Shown: positions 1-7,208 of the stretch, in pieces
Numbering within the stretch: position 1 is the stretch's first letter
Layout of the letters: each line of letters starts with the position of its first letter
Virus record (IMG/VR): IMGVR_UViG_3300047560_001299
Coordinates: 1-33,452 of that record
DNA length: 33,452 nt
Reading direction: 5' to 3' (one strand)
Origin: a virus
Made by a program: the position numbers and the translations under genes
Notes under the pieces: generated by a model
The model's input: the letters and a program-made list of their open reading frames with translations, nothing else
Told to the model about the DNA's origin: nothing
Database searches by the model: none

Positions 1-2957
1 CAAACGGTTTAACAGCTAACACATTGTACTATGTAAGAACAACTGGCTTTACTAGCACACAGTTCTCAGTAAGTACAACTGGTGCAGCTGGTACAGCAGT
101 AACAATTACAACAACTGGCTCAGTATCAATTACATTATTAGCAGCAGGTTGGGATCATATTATCCCAGGAACTACTATCAAGAATGCACTTGACTTAACT
201 ACTGGTTACACAATTGAACCAAGAGTAAGTTATACTGCACCTGGCTTTACTGCTACTGCACGTACATTAAACGCATCAACAACTTGGAACAAGGTTGAGT
301 ATGGTGACGGAATGTTCGTTGCTATCCCAACAACTGGTACAACAACTGGTTATTCAAGAGACGGTGCAACATGGGCAACAGCTGGTGCATTACCAAGCAG
401 TGCATCATGGACTGGCTTAACATACGGTGGTGGCGAACAAGCAACTGCTACAGCTATTGTTGGTGGTCTAGGTGGCCGTGGTGCTATCCTAACAGCAGTA
501 TTGGGTGTACCAAATACAACTGGTGCAGCAACAGCTGACCAAGTTGCTAGTGTGACAATTGTTGACGGTGGTCAAGGTTATACAACACCTCCAACAATCT
601 TGTTTACTCCAACAAATGGTGGTAGTGGTGCTAAAGCTACTGCGGTAGTATTGAACGGTAAGATTGTTTCTGTAACAGTGACAATTCCAGGTTCTGGGTA
701 CACTACTGCGCCAACAGTTGCAGCAGCTACTGACCGTGTAACTAAGATTGTTGTTAATACATGGGGTAAGAACTTCACAAGTGCCCCAACAATTACAATT
801 ACAGGCGGTGGCTCACCAAGCGTAACTGCAACTGCACAGGCTATTCTAACAAATAGTGGCGTTTCACAAATCTTACTAGTTGACTCAAACACAATTAGAG
901 AAGATAACACTAACTACCTAGGATACTCAGGTGCTGGTTATACATCGACACCAACCGTTGTTATTAGTGATAGCGTTGCCAAGGTTGTTGCAATTGCAAA
1001 CGGTTCAACAACAAGTGCATACACAACATCAACAGCAATTGCTGCTGGTACAACATGGACAGCTGGTGGGTCAACTGGCAAGACAGATTTGACATCGATT
1101 GTTTATGGTGGTGGTATGTTCGTGGCAGTTGGTGGTACAGCAAGTGCAGTTTCAAGCACAACTGGTACAACATGGATTAGCAGAACTATTCCAACAACTA
1201 CTGGCACATGGAACTCTGTAACATACGGTAACGGTACATTTGTCGCAATTAGTACAAACGACTTGTCAACTGCATATTCAACAAACGGTACTTCATGGAC
1301 ACAGGGTGGTAACTTACCAAGCTCAACAACATGGACAAACGTTGCATATGGTAACGGTCGTTTTGTAGCAATTGCAAGTGGTGGTCGTTCAGTAGCATAC
1401 AGCTTAGACAAGGGTGTAACTTGGACAGCAGCACCAATTGGATTACCAACAAGTACTACATGGACTCGTGTACGCTACGGTGAAGGTTTATTCGTTGCAG
1501 TAGCAAGTGGTGGTACTGTAGTAGCAACAAGCCCATTTGGTATCAACTGGACTCTACAAGCATTGCCAAGTAGCAGTAACTGGAACGATGTACACTTCGG
1601 TAATCCATCGAATAACCCAACTTGGGTTGCTATTTCTAGCACAAGTGGTACAACAGCAGCAACATTAAGAACTGGTGCAACAGCATTGGGTCGTGTAAAA
1701 GTAGCTGGTGGTGTTGTAACAGAAGTTCGTATGGTTGATCCAGGATCTGGATATCCAAAGGGTGCAGTATCTGCAACAACAACTTCAACAAACTTGATTA
1801 CTGTTGATAACACTATTAACTTAGTTGATAGTCAACCAATTGAGTTCTTTGGTACTGATTCAGGCGGTTTAACAGCTGGAACAACTTACTACGTAATTGG
1901 TTCTACTATTACTTCTACACAGTTCAAAGTATCTGCAACAGCAGGAAGCTCAACAGCAGTTACATTGTCTACAACTTCACCAAGTGGTATGACATATCGT
2001 GCAGGTCCAATTTGGACTGTAACAGATACTAACCACGTTAAGGCAGTTGCTTTAAGAATGCGTTTAGGTGATGGTGCTTTGGGTAACCCAAGCTTCAGTA
2101 ACCGCGGTGCAAATAATACTACTGCAACTTCTGATACAGCTGGTGACGGTTATAGCGATCTATACCAAGCAAGCACATTCATTAACGTGTCTGGACTATT
2201 CCAAGCACCTCAAGCTGGTGCAAACGTTGAATTTGCTAGCTTACCAGGATTGTACTTCAAGTTAGTTACTGTAACGGCAGTTCTTCCAGATGGTTATGGC
2301 AAGTACACAGCTACTTTCCAAATCAACCCAGGTTTAACTGTATTACAAGCACCAAAACATGGTGATTTGATTACAACACGTATTAAATATTCACAAGTTC
2401 GTTTAACTGGACATGACTTCTTGTACATTGGTACAGGTGGTTATACCACAACTAACTTCCCAGGAACACCGCTACAAGCAGCGAACCAAGCTCACCAAGA
2501 GTTGTATTCAGCAGGTGGTCGTGTGTTCTTTACAAGTACTGACCAAGACGGTAACTTCAACGTTGGTAACTTGTTCGGGGTACAACAGGCAACTGGTACA
2601 GCTACATTGAACGCTTCAGCGTTTAACTTGGCTGGTTTAAATAGCTTGCAATTGGGTAGCGTGGAATTGGGTATCGGAAGCGCGATTATTACGCAATTCA
2701 GTACAGATCCATACTTCACAGCTAACAGCGATAGTATTGTTCCTACACAAAGAGCAATTAGAGCATACATTACATCACAGATCGGTGGCGGTCAAAGTAG
2801 TTTGAACGTAAATACATTGACCTCGGGCGTTGTGTATGTAGCTGGTAACAGCATCAGTACTACAACAGGTGTAGGACTAAACGTAACAAGTAAAATGAAC
2901 TTTACAGGTGGTATTGACGGTGCGCCCGTTGCCCTTGGGTTCTTTATGCAAAGATAA
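1..2957 (+). CDS. Large tail-fibre/virion structural protein with propeller-like repeats (5' partial)
   Basis: The reading frame is open from position 3 through the window edge, so the true start lies upstream; the TTG at 24 and the ATG at 31 are not the start. The product has at least 984 residues and is rich in Thr, Gly and Ser. Seven units of about 41 residues with the pattern W-x-x-V-x-Y-G-x-G-x-F-V-A...YS-x-(D/N)G-x-x-W begin near 285, 408, 1087, 1209, 1332, 1461 and 1581, and suggest a BNR/sialidase-like beta-propeller. Between units 2 and 3 lies an insert of about 185 residues with GxGYTxxPT repeats. A module near 1-150 (GLTAxTxYYV...STQF) recurs near 1866-1970. The C-terminal part, with DQDGNFNVGNLFGVQQATG and VPTQRAIRAYI motifs, matches a virion structural family common in T4-like cyanophages. 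The exact fibre it belongs to is not determinable. Confidence 0.85.
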   Translation, partial: NGLTANTLYYVRTTGFTSTQFSVSTTGAAGTAVTITTTGSVSITLLAAGWDHIIPGTTIKNALDLTTGYTIEPRVSYTAPGFTATARTLNASTTWNKVEYGDGMFVAIPTTGTTTGYSRDGATWATAGALPSSASWTGLTYGGGEQATATAIVGGLGGRGAILTAVLGVPNTTGAATADQVASVTIVDGGQGYTTPPTILFTPTNGGSGAKATAVVLNGKIVSVTVTIPGSGYTTAPTVAAATDRVTKIVVNTWGKNFTSAPTITITGGGSPSVTATAQAILTNSGVSQILLVDSNTIREDNTNYLGYSGAGYTSTPTVVISDSVAKVVAIANGSTTSAYTTSTAIAAGTTWTAGGSTGKTDLTSIVYGGGMFVAVGGTASAVSSTTGTTWISRTIPTTTGTWNSVTYGNGTFVAISTNDLSTAYSTNGTSWTQGGNLPSSTTWTNVAYGNGRFVAIASGGRSVAYSLDKGVTWTAAPIGLPTSTTWTRVRYGEGLFVAVASGGTVVATSPFGINWTLQALPSSSNWNDVHFGNPSNNPTWVAISSTSGTTAATLRTGATALGRVKVAGGVVTEVRMVDPGSGYPKGAVSATTTSTNLITVDNTINLVDSQPIEFFGTDSGGLTAGTTYYVIGSTITSTQFKVSATAGSSTAVTLSTTSPSGMTYRAGPIWTVTDTNHVKAVALRMRLGDGALGNPSFSNRGANNTTATSDTAGDGYSDLYQASTFINVSGLFQAPQAGANVEFASLPGLYFKLVTVTAVLPDGYGKYTATFQINPGLTVLQAPKHGDLITTRIKYSQVRLTGHDFLYIGTGGYTTTNFPGTPLQAANQAHQELYSAGGRVFFTSTDQDGNFNVGNLFGVQQATGTATLNASAFNLAGLNSLQLGSVELGIGSAIITQFSTDPYFTANSDSIVPTQRAIRAYITSQIGGGQSSLNVNTLTSGVVYVAGNSISTTTGVGLNVTSKMNFTGGIDGAPVALGFFMQR

Positions 2958-2971
2958 TTGGAGAAAATTAA

Positions 2972-3298
2972 ATGGCAACAGGAAGATTAGCGGTTCCACA
3001 GCAGTTAGCGGCAGCTACCAATACTACTGTATATACGATTCCAACTGGGTACTACTCAGTTTTTAACGTATCATTCACTAACACGAGTGCGTCGTCAGTG
3101 ACTATTAGACTAGCAATGGCAGCAACGTCATCACCAGGCACAGCCGAGTGGATTGAGTACGACACTGTTATTTTGGGTAAGGGTGTATTTGAAAGAACTG
3201 GTTTGGTTCTTGACGCAGGCAAGTTGGTTGTAGCATACGCAAGTGCTGGTTCAGCAGTAAACGTAACAGTTTACGGAATCGAAACATCAACATCATAA
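2972..3298 (+). CDS. Small conserved virion structural protein
   Basis: A 108-residue beta-rich protein with no signal peptide or membrane segment. It begins 14 nt after the large fibre gene, with a GGAG ribosome binding site in the gap. The N-terminal pattern (GRLAVPQQLAAATNTTVYTIP) and the alternating hydrophobic strands resemble small proteins encoded beside fibre genes in marine T4-like phages. That family resemblance is from memory; no enzymatic motif is visible. A role as a fibre-associated or decoration protein is inferred from position only. Confidence 0.7.
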   Translation: MATGRLAVPQQLAAATNTTVYTIPTGYYSVFNVSFTNTSASSVTIRLAMAATSSPGTAEWIEYDTVILGKGVFERTGLVLDAGKLVVAYASAGSAVNVTVYGIETSTS

Positions 3299-3313
3299 TA
3301 GGGGATTTGGAAC

Positions 3314-4435
3314 ATGGCACGATATAATACAGTAGCGCCAGTTGGTACTACCACGACTACTACAACCTTGTCGTCATTGACACAAGGTCAGTTGACAACC
3401 TTTACTGGTTCTGGCCCATATACTGTTACACTGGCTAGTCCTGTATTATATTCAGGTCAGTCACAAACTTACTGGAATAACACTGGTGCAGCAGTAACTT
3501 TAACAACCCCTAGTGGTAACATTAAGGGTCCTGGTTTTACTGCGGCAGCATCACAAGTTATTCCTAACCAAGCAGCGTATACATTAACTTCTGATGGTAC
3601 TGACTTCGTTGTAACAAACAACGAAGGTGGTCCACAGATTGGATCAACATTAACATTATCTAGTTCATTAAGTGTTGTTGGTATCACTAACACTGGTGCA
3701 TTAACAGTTAACCCAAGTAACGCCAACGTTAGTATTACACCAACTGGTTCTGGTACAATTACATTGACTTCTGGTACTACTGGTACAATGGATAACATTA
3801 ATATTGGTGGTACTACACGTGGTTCTGCAAACTTCACATCAGTGAACGCAAACGGTGACTTAGTTACAACATCAAGTACTGGTTCTTCAAGCACATCAAC
3901 TGGTGCGCTAAGAGTTTCAGGCGGTGCTGGTATTGCTGGTAACGTGTATGCTGGTGGTAACGTTGTTTCTGGTGGTTATGGTCAGTTTTCTGGCACAATG
4001 GCTGTACAGAGTACGACTGGTTCATCAAGCTATTCTAGCGGTGCGTTAGTTGTTGGTGGAGGTGTTGGTATTGGTGGTGCGTTATACGTTTCTAGCGTTA
4101 TTAACTGCGGTAACGATATTACTGCTTGGTATTCATCAGATAGAAACCTCAAAACTAAGATTACCCCAATTGGCAATGCACTAAATAAGATCGATAAAAT
4201 TGGCGGCTATAATTTCGATTGGAATCAATTAGCTCTTGATCTATATCCAGATCGTAAAGTAAACGATATTGGTGTTATTGCTCAAGAGATCGAAGAAGTA
4301 CTTCCAGAAGCTGTTATCAAACGTGATAATGGTTATCTGGCTGTAAACTATGAAAAAATTGTTCCATTATTGATTCAAGGCATTAAAGAACTTAGTGCAG
4401 AAGTTGCCAGCCTTAAAGCAAGAATTGGAGAGTAA
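3314..4435 (+). CDS. Tail fibre protein with C-terminal peptidase S74 intramolecular chaperone
   Basis: 373 residues. The N-terminal two thirds are Thr/Ser/Gly-rich fibre sequence with two copies of a (S/T)xGAL(R/V)V(S/G)GG(A/V)GI(A/G)G module, at about residues 196-220 and 233-256. The last 100 residues form a peptidase S74 domain: S275-D-R-N-L-K280 supplies the Ser/Lys dyad known from endosialidase chaperones, followed by the DIGVIAQEIEEVLPEAV core and a C-terminal helix. In that family the domain trimerises the fibre and then cuts itself off at the Ser. Both dyad residues are present, so cleavage of roughly 100 residues is predicted. The gene starts 16 nt after its neighbour and is part of the plus-strand fibre cluster. 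Confidence 0.9.
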   Translation: MARYNTVAPVGTTTTTTTLSSLTQGQLTTFTGSGPYTVTLASPVLYSGQSQTYWNNTGAAVTLTTPSGNIKGPGFTAAASQVIPNQAAYTLTSDGTDFVVTNNEGGPQIGSTLTLSSSLSVVGITNTGALTVNPSNANVSITPTGSGTITLTSGTTGTMDNINIGGTTRGSANFTSVNANGDLVTTSSTGSSSTSTGALRVSGGAGIAGNVYAGGNVVSGGYGQFSGTMAVQSTTGSSSYSSGALVVGGGVGIGGALYVSSVINCGNDITAWYSSDRNLKTKITPIGNALNKIDKIGGYNFDWNQLALDLYPDRKVNDIGVIAQEIEEVLPEAVIKRDNGYLAVNYEKIVPLLIQGIKELSAEVASLKARIGE

Positions 4436-4438
4436 TAC

Positions 4439-5098
4439 ATGTCAGTAAAGCTAACGTCAACGGGTATTGTATACCCAGATAGCACTTCACAAACTGCTAG
4501 GTATGACGCCAACGATGACCGCGGTAAGTTACTAAGAGTTGACTCTTGGACTACCAACGGTTCATATACTTGGAGTAGACCTTCAGGTGGCCGTATGGTA
4601 CGTATTATTTGTGTTGGTGGTGGTGGCGGTGCTAGTGGACACTGTGAGGGCGGCGGGTCTGGTGGTTATTCAGAACTTTGGCTTGATGTTACAGGTATTA
4701 GTTCTACAACTGTTACTGTTGGTCGCGGTGGCTACGGTGCGGGGTATTACTCAAACCGTGAAGATGGATACACATCTAGTTTTGGTCCATATGTAGCTGC
4801 TTCTGGCGGATATGGTGCAAATCGTAACTGGGGCCATACAGGTGGCCACGGTGGTATTGGACACGGTGGTAACGTGAACTTACGTGGTGGCGGTGGTTCT
4901 GGACATGAAAATGAAGCCGGACACAACGGCGCAGGTTCATATTGGGGCGGTGGGTCAATTGGTGCTCACCATCATGCACACGGTAACAACACAGAAAACC
5001 ATTGCGCTCCAGGCGCGGGCGGCGTTGGAACATGGACATCACATGGACGTGGTGAACATGGTAAAGACGGCGCAGTAATGGTATGGAATTTTACGTAA
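4439..5098 (+). CDS. Glycine-rich adhesin-like tail protein, copy 1 of 4
   Basis: 219 residues. The N-terminus (KLTSTGIVYPDSTSQT) is the short fibre-attachment-like motif shared by all four copies. After a YTWSRPSG strand comes a long region with GGGGGASGHCEGGGSGG, GGYGANRNWGHTGGHGG and further glycine islands. This matches the phage glycine-rich domain family and recalls T4-type gp38 adhesins, where polyglycine helices support receptor-binding loops. It is the most divergent copy with copy 2, and has a His-rich loop (AHHHAHGNN) near residues 176-184. The gene starts 3 nt after the S74 fibre stop codon, so translation is probably coupled. A receptor-binding role is inferred. Confidence 0.8.
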   Translation: MSVKLTSTGIVYPDSTSQTARYDANDDRGKLLRVDSWTTNGSYTWSRPSGGRMVRIICVGGGGGASGHCEGGGSGGYSELWLDVTGISSTTVTVGRGGYGAGYYSNREDGYTSSFGPYVAASGGYGANRNWGHTGGHGGIGHGGNVNLRGGGGSGHENEAGHNGAGSYWGGGSIGAHHHAHGNNTENHCAPGAGGVGTWTSHGRGEHGKDGAVMVWNFT

Positions 5099-5107
5099 GA
5101 GAGAAAT

Positions 5108-5773
5108 ATGACAGTTAAATTAACATCATCTGGTATTCAATATAATGACGGTACAGTACAATCTACCACATTTAACTATTCATTGGACAAAGGTAGATTA
5201 ATCAGAGTTGATACATTCACAAGCAGTGGTACTTGGACAAAGCCGTCTGATTGCCGAAAGATTGTAGTTGTTTGTGTTGGTGGTGGCGGTGGTGGTTGCG
5301 GCCACAATGAATCCGGCGGTGCAGGTGGTTATTCAGAATTATTATTAGATGCTACTGGCTTGTCAACAGTAAGTGTGACAATCGGTGGCGGTGGTGACGG
5401 TAGAACATATCACCAAGGTTGTGGTGATGGCGGTCAAACCGCGTTTGGTCCATATAATCACGCAACTGGTGGTCGTGGTGCAAATACAGACTGGGGCCAC
5501 ACTGGTGGCCGTGGTGGCCACGGTGGTGGCGGTAACGTAAACGTGTGGGGTGGCGGTGGCCGTTCACATGGTGACCAAGGCCAAGACCGTGGTGGTGAAT
5601 CATTTTTTGGCGGCTCTCAAGTTGCTGGACACCATGGTGGTTACTACTATAGACACTGGAACGAAGGTTTGAACCACAATCCTCCAGGTACTGGTGGTAA
5701 TGGCGAGTGGTCACAACATAGCCGTGGTGGTTATGGCACAAGTGGCATTTGTATTGTTTATAACTATTCATAA
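5108..5773 (+). CDS. Glycine-rich adhesin-like tail protein, copy 2 of 4
   Basis: 221 residues with the same plan as the other copies: N-terminal KLTSSGIQYNDGTVQST, a WTKPSDCRKIVVVCVGGGGGG strand-plus-glycine segment, then ANTDWGHTGGRGGHGG glycine islands and a short C-terminal beta strand (GICIVYNYS). It follows copy 1 after 9 nt with a GAGAG-type ribosome binding site. The core is conserved between copies, while the loops after the first glycine run differ strongly from copies 1 and 3. That is the pattern expected of a scaffold with variable binding loops. Function is inferred from architecture and location. Confidence 0.8.
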   Translation: MTVKLTSSGIQYNDGTVQSTTFNYSLDKGRLIRVDTFTSSGTWTKPSDCRKIVVVCVGGGGGGCGHNESGGAGGYSELLLDATGLSTVSVTIGGGGDGRTYHQGCGDGGQTAFGPYNHATGGRGANTDWGHTGGRGGHGGGGNVNVWGGGGRSHGDQGQDRGGESFFGGSQVAGHHGGYYYRHWNEGLNHNPPGTGGNGEWSQHSRGGYGTSGICIVYNYS

Positions 5774-5782
5774 CAGATTATT

Positions 5783-6472
5783 ATGGCAACAAAAATCGGA
5801 AATACACAAATTACATTCCCTGATGGATCAGTTCAGTCTAACCGATTTATGCAGGATGCTGATTCACAAGGTGAATTGATTCAAATTGATACATTCCCAC
5901 CTGGTAACAGTCATAATTTGTCAGTTTCTGGTGGCTATACTTGGACAAAACCATCTGGCTGTCGATACGTGAGAGCAGTTGTAGTCGGTGGTGGTGGTGG
6001 TTCTTGCGCTCACGGGGAATCCGGTGCCGCTGGCGGTATGGCTGAAAAATATATAGATGTATCCGGTTATAGCACAGTGTCAGTTACTGTCGGTGGACGT
6101 GGTGCAGGTGGCGGTTACTATTCTAACTGTGGCGATGGTGGTACTAGTAGCTTTGGTCCATGGATTTCAGCAAGTGGTGGTTACGGTGCAAATCGCAACT
6201 GGGGGCATTCAGGCGGACATGGTGGCCAAGGCCATGGTGGCGATATTAATGTATTCGGTGGTGGTGGTTCAGGACACGACAACCGCGGTGGTAAGGGCGG
6301 TATGAGCTTCTATGGCGGCTCTAAATTCCCTGGATGGCACAATAACTCATATGGCTACACTGGTGAAGACCATTACCAAGCACCTGGTGCAGGTGGTTCA
6401 AGTTGTCACTCAAACCACTCTCGAGGTGGATACGGTGCTTCTGGAATTGTAGTTGTATATTCTTACAGATAA
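5783..6472 (+). CDS. Glycine-rich adhesin-like tail protein, copy 3 of 4
   Basis: 229 residues. It starts MATKIGNTQITFPDGSVQ and continues with GYTWTKPSGCRYVRAVVVGG, then glycine islands containing C75, C116 and C208. It differs from copy 4 at only five residues (19, 26, 41, 108 and 186) although the two genes differ at many synonymous positions. The ATG follows copy 2 by 9 nt and has no strong ribosome binding site (ACAGATTATT precedes it). A tail-tip or fibre adhesin is the best guess. The alternative, a fibre-bound accessory protein without receptor contact, cannot be excluded. Confidence 0.8.
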   Translation: MATKIGNTQITFPDGSVQSNRFMQDADSQGELIQIDTFPPGNSHNLSVSGGYTWTKPSGCRYVRAVVVGGGGGSCAHGESGAAGGMAEKYIDVSGYSTVSVTVGGRGAGGGYYSNCGDGGTSSFGPWISASGGYGANRNWGHSGGHGGQGHGGDINVFGGGGSGHDNRGGKGGMSFYGGSKFPGWHNNSYGYTGEDHYQAPGAGGSSCHSNHSRGGYGASGIVVVYSYR

Positions 6473-6487
6473 GATTTAAGGTATAAA

Positions 6488-7177
6488 ATGGCAACAAAAA
6501 TCGGAAATACACAAATTACATTCCCTGATGGTTCGGTTCAAGCAAACCGTTTCATGCAGGACACTGACTCACAGGGGGAATTAATTCAAATTGATACATT
6601 TCCACCGAGTAATAGTCACAATCTTTCTGTGTCTGGTGGTTATACTTGGACAAAACCAAGTGGATGTAGATATGTGCGAGCAGTTGTAGTCGGTGGTGGC
6701 GGCGGCTCATGTGCCCACGGTGAATCTGGAGCAGCTGGTGGTATGGCTGAAAAATACATCGACGTAAGTGGATATAGCACAGTGTCAGTTACTGTTGGTG
6801 GTCGCGGATGGGGCGGTGGTTATTACTCAAATTGCGGTGACGGTGGAACAAGTTCATTTGGCCCATGGATTTCAGCAAGTGGTGGCTATGGCGCAAATCG
6901 TAACTGGGGTCACTCAGGCGGCCATGGTGGTCAAGGACACGGCGGTGATATTAACGTATTTGGCGGTGGTGGTTCAGGACATGATAACCGCGGCGGGAAA
7001 GGTGGTATGAGTTTCTACGGTGGATCAAAGTTCCCTGGATGGAGTAATAATTCATACGGTTACACTGGTGAAGATCATTACCAAGCACCTGGTGCAGGCG
7101 GTTCGAGCTGCCACTCAAACCATTCTCGCGGTGGTTATGGCGCATCCGGAATTGTTGTAGTATATTCCTACAGATAA
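6488..7177 (+). CDS. Glycine-rich adhesin-like tail protein, copy 4 of 4
   Basis: 229 residues, nearly identical in protein sequence to copy 3. The replacements are S19A, A26T, G41S, A108W and H186S (copy 3 to copy 4). The first 44 nt of the two genes are identical. A weak ribosome binding site (AAGG) lies just upstream of the ATG. It is the last gene of the adhesin array and is followed by a perfect 8-bp hairpin and then the halogenase. The A108W change needs three base substitutions in one codon and lies in a glycine-rich loop after VTVGGRG, so it is a candidate specificity position. Confidence 0.8.
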   Translation: MATKIGNTQITFPDGSVQANRFMQDTDSQGELIQIDTFPPSNSHNLSVSGGYTWTKPSGCRYVRAVVVGGGGGSCAHGESGAAGGMAEKYIDVSGYSTVSVTVGGRGWGGGYYSNCGDGGTSSFGPWISASGGYGANRNWGHSGGHGGQGHGGDINVFGGGGSGHDNRGGKGGMSFYGGSKFPGWSNNSYGYTGEDHYQAPGAGGSSCHSNHSRGGYGASGIVVVYSYR

Positions 7178-7198
7178 TAAGTAGTCGATAACTTATTA
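7175..7198 (+). other. Intergenic RNA hairpin between adhesin array and halogenase
   Basis: TAATAAGT at 7175-7182 and ACTTATTA at 7191-7198 form a perfect 8-bp inverted repeat with an 8-nt loop. The left arm begins with the stop codon of the fourth adhesin. No T-run follows, so a standalone intrinsic terminator is unlikely. It could be an mRNA processing or stability element separating structural from enzyme genes. Confidence 0.45.
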
Positions 7199-7208
7199 GG
7201 GTAACAAT

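Noticed and set aside
3469-3894. Minus-strand open frame of 141 codons inside the S74 fibre gene
   Set aside because: The Val/Pro-rich translation is the reverse shadow of Thr/Gly/Asn-rich fibre codons; the plus-strand gene is clearly real.
5352-5771. Minus-strand His/Tyr-rich open frames across the glycine-rich genes
   Set aside because: Glycine codons read in reverse give His/Thr/Pro-rich shadows; there are no start signals and no homology pattern.
5783-7177. Diversity-generating retroelement or phase-variable adhesin cassette
   Set aside because: There is no reverse transcriptase, template repeat or A-biased substitution pattern. Differences between copies 3 and 4 are mostly synonymous and spread over all bases.
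1-7200. Repeated GGTGGTGG and ACAACT tracts as CRISPR or satellite repeats
   Set aside because: They are codon-level low complexity in Gly- and Thr-rich proteins; there are no regular spacers.
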